Shown: piece after piece, positions 37,196-50,098 of the stretch
Numbering within the stretch: position 1 is the stretch's first letter
Layout: each line of letters starts with the position of its first letter
Source of the DNA: Monosporascus cannonballus
Taxonomy: Eukaryota; Ascomycota; Sordariomycetes; Xylariales
DNA length: 64,000 bases
Direction: 5' to 3'
Assembly (NCBI GenBank): GCA_004154925.1
Contig: QJNS01000109.1
Span: forward strand, 186,001-250,000
Position numbers and translations under genes: made by a program
Notes under the pieces: generated by a model
Seen by the model: only the letters and a program-made list of their open reading frames with translations
Database searches by the model: none
Told to the model about the DNA's origin: nothing

Positions 37196-37415
37196 ATAAA
37201 AACTCAGCAGAATACAAACAATACACCCGCGAACCACTCCAAAACCAAAAAAAAAAACTTCTACAGCAATACAAACACACACGAACACTATACACCCCTA
37301 ATCTTCCGGGAATTCCAAACCCTCCCGAATAACACTAATACAAAAAAGGCCATATCGAAACTATTAAGACACAGAAGCCAATATAATACACCCATAATGC
37401 CCAAACTCCTCAAGT
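37196..37415. other. C/A-rich block with one-strand mutation pattern
   Basis: On the plus strand about 30 CpA remain but almost no TpG, and T and G are scarce (runs such as CAAACACACACGAACACTAT). All neighbours have lost CpA on both strands. This fits C->T change on the minus strand only. No ORF, TSD or homologue in the window was found. Confidence 0.6.
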
Positions 37416-38966
37416 TTTATAAAGTTTTCTCGAGAATGTAGTAAAGATTATATAAGAATATTTATACTGTTAATAAATCAATTTCACGGAAAGGCTAAAA
37501 GCCTTATATAATTATTTGTTCGGAAAAAATAACGTTAAAAATATTTTACACAATTTTTGTACTTTAGACAATACTTTAGTATTTTAATTTATTATTATTT
37601 ACTTGTATTCAAAAAGGGACCTTTAAAAATATTAAAATAGTTATATTTGAAATTTATAAAATTATCAATATTTAAGAATATCTTTGTTTCGAAAAGTAAT
37701 ATCGAAAAAGATATGTTACGTTATAGAAAATATCCGACTATTAGTTATTATAAAAGTGTTCGAAAAATATTATTATTCATTAATTATTCGTAATTTTCCG
37801 TTAAACCTATGAGAAATTATTTTATTAGAGTAAATCCCGTTATTATATTCCAGCGGAAGAAAAATAATCCATTAAGTATTTGTTAAAAATGCTTAAGTTA
37901 TTACGAAATAAAACAAATAGAAGAAATTCAAAAAAGGAACGATTTTAAAACAATAACAGATTATTAAAAATAAATGTTTTTTAATTAAATATAAATATTT
38001 CAAATATCTGTCGTGTTATTAATGAAATTGTGACTATGTCGTTACAAGTAAATATATATAATTTCGAAAATAAAGCGGCCGAAAACGTATTTTTAGAAAA
38101 ATAAGGTATATATTAGCTCAGATTGTAAGTTGCGAATTATTTGTTTACTGTAATAAAACGTTAATAACGTTATCGAAACAGTATTATTACTATAAAAAGC
38201 CCATGAACTATTTTAATTGTTAAACTATAATAAGAAAATAAATTTATTTTTACTAAAACCTAGAAACCGAAACGTTTTGAAAGATATAAAATAGATAAAT
38301 AATTATAGCGTATCGAAAGATATAATAAGTTATTAAAATATAAAGGCACAATTTACAAAAACGATTTCTTAATTAATATTAAAATTTCTTTATAATAAGC
38401 TATTTCGATATTACTAAAATATATAAAAACTTAATTCGAAATTATCTTCAAAAATTATAAAAGGGAAATAATAAAAATTATTTTAATACTAATTTTATAT
38501 ATTAAAGCTCTAAGGCGATATTATATTGTCTTTATAGAATATTTATTATATTAACGATTTCGAATTATTTATTTAAATAAATTTATATGAATTTTATTAC
38601 GAGTTTATTATTATTTCTAAAGGTGTACAATAAGTATATTAAGGCTTAATTATATGTAAAAGCTTTAATCTATATATAATTATAAATATTCAGATAATTG
38701 TTATATTACAATTATTTTACCGACTTTTATCCTAGTCACGTAATAATTCAATACAGCCATAATATTATAATTGTAAGATAATAAGTAATATTATTAGAAT
38801 TAGATTCTAATTCTGGATATTACTTATAAGGTTTTCTTTCGAAACGCATAATAGGGCAAATACGAGGTAGGCCTTAGGAGTTAGGTAATTATTATAAACC
38901 TTGCTGATAAGGTTTAGGTATCCTTTATCGTCGAATGACTATTCTTAAACTTGGAGGCTAATTTCT

Positions 38967-38977
38967 AAAAGGGGGAG
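38967..38977 (+). promoter_or_regulatory. Polypurine tract before a family-4 LTR
   Basis: AAAAGGGGGAG five bases before the LTR start. It suggests that 38880-38982 is the 3' end of a family-4 element rather than host sequence. Confidence 0.5.
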
Positions 38978-38982
38978 TAACG

Positions 38983-39112
38983 TATTACGCCCTGGTTACC
39001 CGTGAGAGCTTTAATATATATATTGCTGTAAGCACTAGAATAATAGTTGTAATTACGATTATTCTATTTGTCTTTTGCCCTGGTGGGGTAATGGTATAGT
39101 ATAGCGGTTATA
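38983..39112 (+). repeat. Family-4 LTR (130 bp), probably a 3' LTR
   Basis: TATTACGCCCTGGTTACCCG... to TAGCGGTTATA; matches the other family-4 LTRs (GAGAGCT, TGCTGTAAGCACTAGAATAA, TTGCCCTGGTGGGG). The flanks TAACG/GAAAA do not match, so it is unlikely to be a solo LTR. No matching 5' LTR was found. Confidence 0.62.
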
Positions 39113-39781
39113 GAAAATCAGTATAACGTTTTATATATTATAATAAGTGAATAACGAAATATATTTATTTTATTCTAATAATAACGAAATATTTCCTTAA
39201 CGGTTAAATTTAAATATTATTTTATTATATTTTTTAAATAATACTGGATGTATAATACTATAAGTTTTAAATTATAAATATTTATTTATTAATAATGGTT
39301 TAAAGAATCCTTTTCTAAATTGTTTTTGATTAAGTGGAAATTATGTTTAACTTTACATTAATAAATCAATAAATCAATGAAATATTAAAACTCACTTATA
39401 AAATACTTTTTTCCGAATATTTTATAATTTACTTTAATTAAATTAACTGTTTTATTTATTAATATTAAAATTTATATATATTCTTAGTTATAACTTAACG
39501 ATTGAAATAATATTAGCCGAAATGTTTTTCGGATATTCGTTATAAATTTCAAAAAGCTTATAACGATAAAAGAAAAATGAAAAATGTTACAAAAATAAAT
39601 TTATTAAACCTAAAATACGAATAAAAAGTATTACAATATAGGCTACCTTATGGAAAATCTCGAAAAGAATAATAAGCAAAAGTTTTTATTAAATATAATA
39701 ATTAATAAAGGCCTAATAAGACGTTTTCGATAAATATATGAGGCTTTTTTAAATTATAACAATTATAAATTTAAAATCGAC

Positions 39782-39969
39782 TGTGATGGGGCTGTATGGA
39801 GCCCTATTGTAGAGCACCGAACAAACGCCGGTATCAAGCAGCACTAGCGCAGCGCCTTATATGCGAACACACATAACTGTATTTTCATATTCCCTTTTTT
39901 TTCCCTTTAGTTAGAAAATAAACTCTTATTGGCAGCTGATTGCAGACCGCTCAGGTGAAGCCTTTTACA
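39782..39969 (+). repeat. 188-bp solo LTR, unmutated, nested in X
   Basis: TGTGATGGGGCTGTATGG... to GAAGCCTTTTACA, flanked by TCGAC (39777-39781) and TTGAC (39970-39974), which differ by one C->T. GC-balanced with CpA and TpG intact. Different sequence from 15885-16074. Orientation uncertain. Confidence 0.75.
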
Positions 39970-40205
39970 TTGACTTACAAAATATTGGTTTTGTTTCTAT
40001 ATAATAACATTTATGACGTTTTTTAATACTATTAATGAACTCGTAATATAATAAAGATAACCTTAAAAATAACAAAAAGGTAATTTCGATGTAAAAGTAA
40101 ACAAATAATAAAAAATATTTTTTTAGCATACCGAAGAAACTGTAATAACATATGATACCGTATAAAATAACAACGTTTTCCTCGCGAAAAGAAATACGAC
40201 AGAAT

Positions 40206-40627
40206 TGTGACGGCTTAGCGGTTTAACCAACTATTAAACCTTAAGTCGACGGGTTTATGTTGGCAGGAATATCGTGGGAATCTGAGCAATAAATACAGTA
40301 ACGTGTTACGTTTCGTAATACCAAGGGTACCTTTGGTAACGATGTTATATTGCAAGCTAAAGCTATCTAAACTGTGGAATTAATAAGTGTATATATCGTA
40401 TTTTTGTTAGTTGGATTATTACCAGTAAATTGGTAATCCGGCTTACTGGTTTACTATTAATGAATTGGTAATCCGGCTTATTGGTTTACTACCAGTAAGT
40501 TGGTAATCCGGCTTATTGGCTTACTACTAGTAAACTGGTAATCCATTACGTAACCCGCCTTACCGCGCATTTATGGTTAGCTTATGACAAACCGTTTCTG
40601 GAAACCGTGGTTTGTTGGGCGATAATA
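40206..40627 (-). repeat. M2 3' LTR (422 bp)
   Basis: Plus strand TGTGACGGCTTAGCGG... to GGGCGATAATA. The outer left part is well kept. Followed by polypurine tract AAAAAGGGAAAATCG on the minus strand (40628-40642). Confidence 0.92.
40422..40545 (-). repeat. 35-bp tandem array in M2 3' LTR (about 4 units)
   Basis: GGTAATCC recurs at 40432, 40467, 40502 and 40537, an exact 35-bp period; each unit is ACCAGTAARTTGGTAATCC plus GGCTTAYTGGYTTACT. The 5' LTR has three (46787, 46822, 46865), the last spaced 43 bp because an 8-bp CTCACTGG is doubled. Confidence 0.88.
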
Positions 40628-40699
40628 CGATTTTCCCTTTTTATAAATTTTGCCCTTAAGATTTTTTTTTTCGGTAAGCTTTTCGTATCCCTTTAATAT

Positions 40700-41270
40700 A
40701 TCTTCCGGTATATTTAAATGTTATTTTCGCAAATCCGAATAATGATTTGCCCCGGATAATTTAATTGAATTCGAAAGTTTTAACGTAATACTTTGTTCTT
40801 TTTGTTTTGTTCGGCAGCTTAATTACCAAATAATAGACGGGGTTTTTTGTTATAAGAAATACGTCCGTCGGGGACGTTCGTGCGACGGGATAAAAATCCT
40901 TATTTCTATACTTAATCGTTATATCGCAAAGTCGAAAATATTAAAAAAGGAAAAAATAACGGCCGAAAAGTCTTTATCCGAGGCTTTTGCGCGTTTTTTT
41001 GTATATGTTATTAATGTTAATATCATTAATGTTAGGGTATAAAACTTATTAATCATACCTTTTAATCTTTGAATAATTTTAACGATTTTATACAGTTGGA
41101 GTTAAAGTTTATAATCGAAATATAGGCCTTAGGTAAAGTGGACGTTATTAATTGAAATGCGATAGATTAAGGACTTTTTTCGTTAGATTTTGTAAATTGG
41201 AATATTATTATTTCGGGTGATTCCGCCGTTGCTAGTAAAAGTTTTTTAATAGGCGTTAGGCGTTAATAAG
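40700..41270 (+). pseudogene. M2 antisense ORF
   Basis: Opposite to pol, next to the 3' LTR. Readable part: MLLMLISLMLGYKTY, then LNNFNDFIQLELKFIIEIQA, then the C-terminal motif VNWNIIISGDSAV near 41195-41240, matching TDWNPIISGGSVV of M1. The N-terminal cysteine part is not recognisable here. Confidence 0.5.
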
Positions 41271-44200
41271 TTTTTTGACAGGTTTCCAGATATTTTCGGA
41301 ATCCGGGTGTTTTTTTTATTGGATTAGGTACTGCGTAAATCCGTTTTATTTTCGTATGTCAAATTTTTTTTTTACTTTATATACTTATTCGTTTTCTATT
41401 TTCACATTATTTTATACTATATATACTTTAATTATATTTGTTATTGATTTAAATAAAAAAACGTAAAAAATTGAATAAAATTTAACTTTTAGTAAAAGTT
41501 CTAATTAGTAATTATTTTTTGAGATTTTCTTAGCGATTTTATATGGACCGATATATTTGAAATCGAGTTTTTTGCTGGGTCGTTTTATTTAAATGTGTTT
41601 TGTAACGAAAAAAACTATTTCTCGTTTTTCGAAAGTTAATCCCTTTAATTTTTTCTGGTTATAATATTTACTTCTTTAATTCCGTACGAATTCCAGTTTT
41701 ATTTTTATTTTTTAATATAGCTATCGTACTTATTTTAATATAAAGATTATTTTAATTTTAATTGGATTATTCTCGCATATTTCTTTGTAAATCTCTGGAA
41801 TAAAATCAAAATTTGTATTTATAAATATTATTTTGATATTTTTATAGTAACCGGTATTATAAACCAATTATATAATTCAAAATTTCTTAACCTAATTATT
41901 TTGCTTATATTTAACGTAATATTGTAAATAAGGTTTTAAGATTTAATTTATTCGTTTTATTTATTTATTTGTCTAAGGTTTAAATACGTTATATAATTTA
42001 TGATTTAAATCGATATATGCTATTCGGCTTTGCTAAAACTTTGATACAAATATTAATTTTTTGTCGGAAATGATTTTTATTAGTAGTCCGTACATATTAA
42101 AAATATATCTAAAGAAAATATATGCTAATTATTCGGCGTTTATGTTTTTAAAATATGATAAAAAATAAAAAAAACTTCGTAAATCGGTCGACAATTAAGA
42201 AAATACTATCGTAATATATTTTTATAATTAAGTTTTCTGACATAAAAAGTTTAATAATAAAATCGAATATAACTAAATATTATAGTTATTTTGCGATTAA
42301 TAATAGCTATAATTTTCCGTATAGCTTATATCGTCGTACCTTTGCTTTAGCACGAATGTCGTATTGCTATATAATTTTCTATACCGTTAATTGTATTTTA
42401 AGAAAAGAATATATAAATTAAAATCCTTTTAAAATTTTATGAATTCCTAAATATCCGTATAATTAATATTTCTATATTTTTCGTCCTAAGTTATTTTAAT
42501 ATTTCTTTAAAATTTGCATTTTATTTATTTTTTGACTTTTTAAAAGACCGTTATTATATTATTAGATTTTTATTGCAGATTATTAGGTATTACCCGAATT
42601 ATCGCAATTCGTCGTGAACGTAAATATCTTTTTATAATAGTATCGAAAATTATATAATTAACTTTAACCAATTTTTTTTAAAGTTTGGTCGCTTAATTAA
42701 AATATTTGCTTTTCCATTTTCTGAACCTGTTTTATAAATAATAAGGAAATCGAAATTCGCCAATTTTTCCGCATATTTTAATTATCGTCCTATAAATTCT
42801 CTGGTCGTAATAAATCAGGTAAAACTTTAATAATCCGTATAAATTTTAACCTAATATAAACTTCTTTTTAAAAAATACCTGAATTTTCAAAATGCTATAA
42901 TAATAACCATAAATTCCTTATCTCGAATACCGTAATTGAATTCGGCTCTTTTTAATTTATACGAAAAAAATATAATAAGATATAATTTACCTTAATTATT
43001 TCGTTATCCGATTATTACGTTTAACGCGTAATCCGAAATATCGGGTTTTCGCTTAACGGTACGGTTTAAATCGTATATACTTAATATTAACTTATTAATG
43101 ATCGCATCCTTAATATCCTAAAATACTTTTTTTATATTTAGCATTTATTTAATTTCTTTTTTCGTAAGATTCTTTAAAAGTATAATTATTTTACTAAAAT
43201 TTTAAATAAACTTTCCGTAATAATTAGCGAATCCAAAAAATACTTATACCTTTTTAACCGTTATTAACGTTTGTTATTTTATAATTACAGCGATTTTCTT
43301 AAAGTTTATTCTAATATATCCTGGAGTAATAATATGTTTTAGATATTCCATTTTCTGCTTATAAAACTAACTTTTTTCTACGTTAATAAATAGCCTTACG
43401 TGTTATAAAATTTAAAAAACTTTATAAACGAATCTTGCGTATGTTTTTTCTATCTTTAAAAAGATACAAATATCGTTAAAATAACAAATAACGAAAATAT
43501 TAAAATATTTTCGTAATACGTAATTAACTATTCGCTAAAAGGTTATTAATACGTTCGTTAATCCTATTAGCCTAACCAAATACTTAAATAATTTATATTT
43601 CGTTTTTAAAGTTATTTTCTATTTGTGTCCTTTTTTAATCATAATAAGGTTATATTTATTTTTAAAATCAAATATTATGAATTATGGTGCTCTGTAAAAT
43701 CGATCTTTTATTTCCGTAATTAAAGGTAATAATATTTAATCTTTAATAATAATATCGTTTAATTATCGATAATTAAACATAAATCGTAATTTTCCGTTTT
43801 TTTAAGTACAAAAAATATTAGGTATCCTATTAACAACTTCGAAAGTTAAATTTATCCTTTTTATAGCCGATTTTCCAGGTATTCTTTGAAAATACGTAAC
43901 TCGTTTCCGCTAAGGTTATAAATAAGGTAAAACTTTGTCGAAAATCCTTTTTTAAAAATTATCTTATAATTTTATTCGTTATATTCTAATAATTTCGTAT
44001 TAAGTTTTTTTTACAAAAGCTGTTTATATTTTTAATATTATAATAATATATAAATTAAATTTTTGAATTTTTGGGGTTATTGTTTTTATTATTTTAAATT
44101 ATTATTTAATTGTTTTAATTTTGTTTCAATAATATTAATAATATATCGTGTTTTGCTTTAATACTTATTTTCTGTTTTATATTTTATTCTTTTAGGTAAT

Positions 44201-44670
44201 AAAGTTTTTATTGTATTTTTATGCTTGTATTTATTGTGATTATTAAGTAAATATGAAAATCTTATTTTTTGGTTTATTAATGAGGAATAAAGCGAACTTT
44301 ATTTAGCTAATTTTACCGTTATTTAAAATTCTATATTAATATATTCATAATAATCTTAAAATTATATGGTAATTCCTAAATAAAATAATATCGAAATTAA
44401 TTATTTAATATTACTTTTTATCAAAAATCTCGAAATAATTAATTTTGCATATAATTTTTTCGTTATCGTAAAGGAATTCTTAATTTTCGGTATTCGTCGT
44501 TATATAAAATTTTAATTTATATCTTCATAATAATTTATATTTATGAATTTTATTTGGTACAATATAATTTCCGTCTAAAGTTCCGTAATCCATTATTACG
44601 GTATATTAATATGCTCCGATTCGTATTTCCAAAATAACAGCATCATTAACGTTCCCTATCGTCGCGTTTA
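41271..44670 (-). pseudogene. M2 pol: protease to chromodomain
   Basis: Minus-strand landmarks: protease region about 44370-44660; RT site CYFNDICIF about 43455-43500 (YLDD altered to YFND); RNase H/integrase linker near 42700-42770; integrase IFLIVDRFTK with intact catalytic Asp (about 42178-42205); KLDFKYIGPYKI at about 41540-41570. Plus-strand frames, such as the one at 41275-41466, are shadows. Confidence 0.82.
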
Positions 44671-45159
44671 AAGTTTTTTTTAGGAATTCCTTTTAATTCA
44701 TTTAGGTTTCGTTATTTTGCGACTTTTTTATAAGTAACTTTTTTCTTTTAATTTTTATTTGAATTTGTCGAACCTTATTTATATTTTTTCGTTTAACGTA
44801 TTAAGCTGCTATATTTATCGTTATTGCTGGCATATTTTTCCTTTAAATTATATTAATTATTCCTAATTTCTTATAATTCATTTCCTTATCGAATAAATTG
44901 TTTTTTCATATTTGCAATTTTATCTTATTATGCATTCTTTTAATTATTGTTCTAAAGCTTTTTTATAAATTAACGTATTCTTTCCTTAATAATTTTCTTT
45001 GAAGGTTTATAATAAATACTAATTAAAAATAAAAATCCGAAATAATCTTCTGATAATATTTTTTTACCGCACGCTAAATTAATTCCTTTTCCGTTTGGTA
45101 ATTATATTATCCATAATAATAAAAACGTTTTTTTTTGCAGGCATTATTTTCTTTCGGGC

Positions 45160-46560
45160 CAGCTTTTTATTTTAGCTAATTATTAAATATTATCTGTGGT
45201 TATGGTTCGAAAATATCGATATTATTATTTATCGTTTTTATTATTTCCGGTACGGTTGTGAAAATCGTATCCCTTATAATATATACGGGTAATTCGTTTG
45301 TAAATATACTGCTTTTATTTTTCGTAATCGGGATATTTTCGTCGTCGACAATATATAACGTATATTTTGCTATATTAATTAAAAATTCCGGCACAGATTT
45401 TGTCCGTTCAATTCTGATATTTACGTAATTATCCTTATAACGCTGTTTTTATATTTGTAATATTTATTAAGCCAGCTTTTTGACTTTTCGCATTTTTTAT
45501 CGGATGTTTTATTATTATAATCATTATTAAACCTTTGCTATAAACTTAATATATACTTGGCCTAGATTATGTTAATAACTTTGTTATTATTTTCTTAATT
45601 ATTTCTAAATTATCCTTTTAATATAAATATCTAATTATCTTATTGTAATTTATTATGCTTTTTATATTTATAAACATTATATCCTATTTTGCCATAATTA
45701 AATCACTTAATTTAACTTTAATCTTATCGGTAAATAACGCCGAATTCCATAAGTCCTGGCGCCGTTCCGTAAAAAGTAAAAAATATATTTCGTTTTTTTT
45801 CTTAATTCAACATATTATATTCCGAACGTAAAACGTAATATCTTTTATTTATCGTTTTTTAAACTGTCGATTATTAATTTTAATTACCTTTGTAATATAC
45901 CGGTTTAAGGCAACTAATCGTTTAATGCGAATAATCTTATTTTTTAGATTGTTTTTTAACCTTTTATAAAATATCTCGATAAAGGCGTCGGCTTTATCGT
46001 TTTCTCATCCCGCTTTAACTGTAAAACTTTTAAAGGTTACGGCGTACTTAAATACGGGTTCTTTTTATCGGAATTGCGGAAATTAAGCCATAAATCGTTT
46101 TTTATCCGGATTGTCGAAATTATTACGTATTTTGTTTTCGAAATTAATATAAAGTAAAAAAATCTTATTAATAAAACTTTTTATCCGATTTTCTTATTTC
46201 TAAAAAATTCCTTATAATAGATTTAAATTAATCCGTACCGTTTTTTATTGGATATATTCCTATTATTAAAACCTGATCCGCCGGGTCGTTAAAATCTAAA
46301 AAACGAAAATAAATTCGTACCTATATTAAAAAGGTTTAAAGCTTGCTTTTTTTATTATAAGGCCCCGGCTTCTTAGGCTTTATGCGGGCAAAAAAAGCTT
46401 GGGTAAATAACGTAACCCTAATTTGTCGGATTTCTTTTTCCAGTTCCCGAATTCGAGCCTAAAGTTGCTAAATAAGGGTTTCCTAAGCGTTAATCAACAT
46501 TTTAATAAAATTAAATATTACTTAGAATTTAACGGTATTATTAAATAAAAGTTTGCAACG
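45160..46560 (-). pseudogene. M2 gag and leader
   Basis: Best-kept segment 45200-45394: KYTLYIVDDENIPITKNK followed by FTTVPEIIKTINNNIDIFEP, the gag-end block shared with M1 and P2. A leader matching P2 (CGTTGCAAACTTTTATTTAA on the minus strand) adjoins the 5' LTR. Confidence 0.65.
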
Positions 46561-46955
46561 TATAATAACTTAATAATTTAACTAATTATTAAACCTTAAG
46601 TCGACGGGTTTATATTAATAGGAATATCATAAAAATCGAAATAATAAATACAAAAACGTATTACATTTCGTAATATTAAAAATACCTTAAATAACGATAT
46701 TATATTGCAAACTAAAATTATCTAAATTATGCAATTAATAAGCATAAATATCTTATTTCTGTTAATGGGATTACCACCAGTATATTAGTAATCCGGCTTA
46801 CTGGCTTACCACTAGTAAATTAATAATCCGGCTCACTGGCTCACTGGCTCACCACCAGTAAGTTGGTAATCCATTACGTGACCCGCCCCACCGCGCACTT
46901 GTGGTTGGCTTATGACAGACCGTTTCTGATGACCGTGGCTCGTTGGGCCATAACA
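46561..46955 (-). repeat. M2 5' LTR (395 bp)
   Basis: Plus strand TATAATAACTTAATAATTTA... to GGGCCATAACA. The outer right ~170 bp are GC-balanced, the inner left end RIPed. The open frame 46863-47063 crosses the LTR end into X and is chance. Confidence 0.92.
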
Positions 46956-46960
46956 AGAAT

Positions 46961-48647
46961 TCCGCGATTATTTATTAACAAAGTTTATTATTTCCTATTC
47001 AGCGATATTAAAGCAAAAGAATTAAAGAAAATAAGACATATTTTTAAAAGAAATATATTATAATAAAAGAATCGTAAAATTAAAAGCGTTAATTTCATTT
47101 ATTATTTATTAAAAGCTTTATTACGGGGCTTTGAAATATATTTACTTTTTAAGTAAATATTTAGGATTTACTAAACATTTCGAAATAAAGTTTAAATTTA
47201 ATATATAACACTATCGAAACGGAAATTACTTAATTATCATCAAAACACTTAAGTATTACCGTTGTTTTGCTTATCGTTTTTATTTATATTTTAACTATTT
47301 TTTTAGTTAAAGTAATATATTATATATTTATATTAATATTATATATAATTTCTTTTTTGTAAAACGTTTGTAGGAATTATAGAAAAAGATTATTAAATAT
47401 TTACGGCGAAAACGGTACGGACATTCTTTACTTATTTAATGTTTTCCGAAGGAAATTACAAAAGGATCAAGTTCTAAGATTAAATCGATAACGTTACTAT
47501 CCAACAAAATCTCTAAACATCAAAGCTTAAAAATTATCTGCGTTAATCGTGAAAAACTCAGCACTAAATTGATATCGAATTAACCGCATATTTCATTTTA
47601 ATATAATAACAAAACAAGTTTATATTTCTTTTATATATTTAATATATTTGATTAGTCCGAAATTTAATATAAATTTAAATATTATCGATTTATACATTAT
47701 ATTCGTAACTAATTTATTAAAACAGCGCAAAAAATATATTTGGCTTTTTTAAAAGATATATTTTTCTTTAAAAGCTTAGATTGTATTTTTGTTTACAGTT
47801 TTAATTTAAACACATTTTTAAAACGTTTCAGTAAAATCGAATATAAATGTGTAAAAAAAAGTCCGAAATCCGTTTTTATAAATTAATAATATTAATTTTG
47901 AACACAAATTCAGCCTAAAGTTTATTTTTATTATCACTTCCTTATTATTTCGAAAAGCGATGTATTTATCCTTACTTTTTAAAGGTTTATGGATTTTATA
48001 ATAATATATCGGCGTACGAACTATAATTATAAGATAGCAAAGGTACGAATATTTATAGACGGTTTTAAACCGAGTTATTAGAGAAAAAGATGAGAAATTA
48101 CTAAGAAATATTTATAAAATATCCGTTTATTGTTTTAAAAGAAGATTATTTCGTAAAATCTTTAAAAGTTTCGTAAAAGATTATATCGAAAACGTAAAAA
48201 GTCGACATAAAAACGAAATGGGAATAAAACTTTGTTCCGTTATTAATTAATAACGGAGATATATAAAGGTTTATAACGAACTTAAAAAACCGAATTTGTT
48301 ACGAAAAATAAGAGGTTACATATCGGCGAGACCCAAAATAATAATAAAAAAGTTAAATTTAAACAAAAATAATTGATATATATTAACAATAATATGCTTA
48401 AAAGCGGTAAGGAATTTCTTCGGACACAATTTTCACTACTTTAATTATCTTATTATAAATTTTTAAAGTATATTACTTATTTTTAAAAAGACGATACGAA
48501 TTATATTTTATTATTAAATATTACGTATTTTTAATTATTACGAAGTAATTATGATTTGTCAATAAGAACAATTTATTAATTGCAGCATATAATAGAGCGG
48601 TTTTACGAAGAGCTTTTGGAGATAAGGGTCTAGATAGGAAAAGGCTT
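46961..48647 (+). pseudogene. X interior, right part: unrecognised coding remnant
   Basis: From about 48330 to the LTR one plus-strand frame holds with only TAA/TAG interruptions: IGETQNNNKKVKFKQK, NMLKSGKEFLRTQFSLL, then LQHIIERFYEELLEIRV. It has the look of a C-terminal coding region ending at the polypurine tract. I do not recognise the family. Confidence 0.4.
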
Positions 48648-48853
48648 TATTAAAGGTTAAAGAATTGTGCGTACTAATAAAGAAACGTTAAGTATTTTAT
48701 ACGTTATTTTTACGTAATAATTACGAGGTTGTTACGAGTTAATTGCTTTATAGATAATTGCTTATTCTCTTTTTAGAGAAAAAGAGCAAGTTTTAGACTA
48801 GTATTTCAAATACCTAAATCGTTTCTCTTACTTTGATCTTAAAATATTTAACA
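48648..48853 (+). repeat. X 3' LTR (206 bp)
   Basis: TATTAAAGGTTAAAGAATTG, then TGCGTACTAATA, to AAAATATTTAACA. Contains ATTCTCTTTTTAGAGAAA. See 34527-34734. Confidence 0.8.
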
Positions 48854-48858
48854 AATTA

Positions 48859-50098
48859 AAATCTTCTTTTTTCAACTTCTTTTTAATAAGAAAACGATAT
48901 TTACTTATTAGATACTTTTTTAGTTACAGTTAAAATATTTTATATAAACTTTATTTTTATTAAGGTTTTTCGAAGCGGTATTCGCTTTGCTTTAAGGTTT
49001 GCTCTTTTTTTAATTTCGATATATAAACTTCTATTTTTATTTTATTTATTAGTTCTTCTTTTCGAAATATTTATTAAAAATATGTCAGTTGATAATAATA
49101 ACCTTATTAGTGTGTTTTCTACAAGATCTAGTTTTAGGTTTTATAGATAAATCGTTTTTAATTTAAAATTTCAAACCGTTATAATAAAAATAAAACAACG
49201 TGATTTTTATTTAATTGAAAATTATTGTTAAATAATTAACTTGGGTCGTATAATTAAATATGAACTTAATTGAATAAAAGACATAAAATTACGTAATCGT
49301 ATATTATTCTTTATTTGAGTTTTTAAATAGTATTTGCATATTTCTTTCTTAAAATACCAGAATTTTCTAAAAAAAATAATTAGTTAAATGCGAAAAATTG
49401 TTAAGATAATTTTACAAATATATGTTTATAATAAGCTTAAATTACAAAGCTAGTTTCTTATTAGTGATTGTAAAATAATCATTCTTTTTAAATAATTTTC
49501 TATTTAAGAGCTGTTATAAAATCTGAAGTAAAGCATAATGTTAACTAGAAAACTTTTTACATCTGTAAATCTATTATAAGATTTAAGGAGAACTAATGTA
49601 TAACTTTTAACGTTTGATATTTAATAATAATAAAAAATGATATTTTTCTAAAACTAATCTATATCGAATAGTAATAAAATCGAAATATTTTATTAGTAAA
49701 TAAAATAAATATTTAAGCCTCCGATCTTTATTATTAAAAAAATATAACTCGTTATTAAATATTACTTGTTTTTTTTAACTTTTCTAATTCTTTTTGTACT
49801 TTGTTTTCTTTTTTAACGTTTATAACGTTAAATATTTAGACTTTTATAATATATTTAATATGAATAAACTATTAGTGAAAAGAAAGAAAATCTGTTTGGA
49901 ATTAAGTATTCGAAACTATTATATTATTAAATATTTTAATTAAGCTATTAATATTTCACTAGCTAATAACGGCAATTGTATTTCTTATTTATCTTTTAAA
50001 CGTTATTTTATAGTATTATTTTATTAAACTTTAGAGTGTATTTATAATTAATTAGATATCGAATTGCCTGTTGGTTAATAATTAAGAAATTATAAATG
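48859..50098 (-). pseudogene. M4 gag and leader
   Basis: Continuation of M4 right of X; aligns with M3 58095-59520 and H 22380-23680 (for example the 48960-49330 and 49480-49800 blocks). No readable domain. RIP stops throughout. Confidence 0.65.

Larger units (their letters stand above)
34735..40200 (+). pseudogene. X interior, left part
   Basis: RIPed, AT-rich, no recognised domain. Within it are a strand-asymmetric C/A-rich block (37196-37415), a family-4 LTR with a purine tract (38960-39112) and a fresh solo LTR (39782-39969). Codon-like stretches near 37850-38500 on the plus strand could be worn pol. Confidence 0.45.
40206..46955 (-). mobile_element. M2: complete family-1 Ty3/Gypsy chromovirus (6.75 kb)
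   Basis: 6750 bp, inserted in X, with perfect TSD AGAAT at 40201-40205 and 46956-46960. LTRs of 422 and 395 bp. Internal layout equals M1. The fourth layer of the stack (P3, M4, X, M2). Confidence 0.95.
34527..48853 (+). mobile_element. X: LTR element of unrecognised family, split by M2
   Basis: LTRs 34527-34734 and 48648-48853 (about 206 bp) with TSD AATTA at 34522-34526 and 48854-48858, inside gag of M4. Plus orientation from the purine-rich AGATAGGAAAAGG before the right LTR. Without M2 and the 188-bp LTR it is about 7.4 kb, which may still include part of another element near 38983. I found no RT, integrase or antisense ORF that would place it in Ty3 or Copia. Confidence 0.75.

Noticed and set aside
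40422..40545. CRISPR array
   Set aside because: The 35-bp units are contiguous with no spacers, and the genome is fungal.
46863..47063. Plus-strand frame of 66 codons
   Set aside because: It crosses the end of the M2 5' LTR and its TSD into X, so it arose by insertion.
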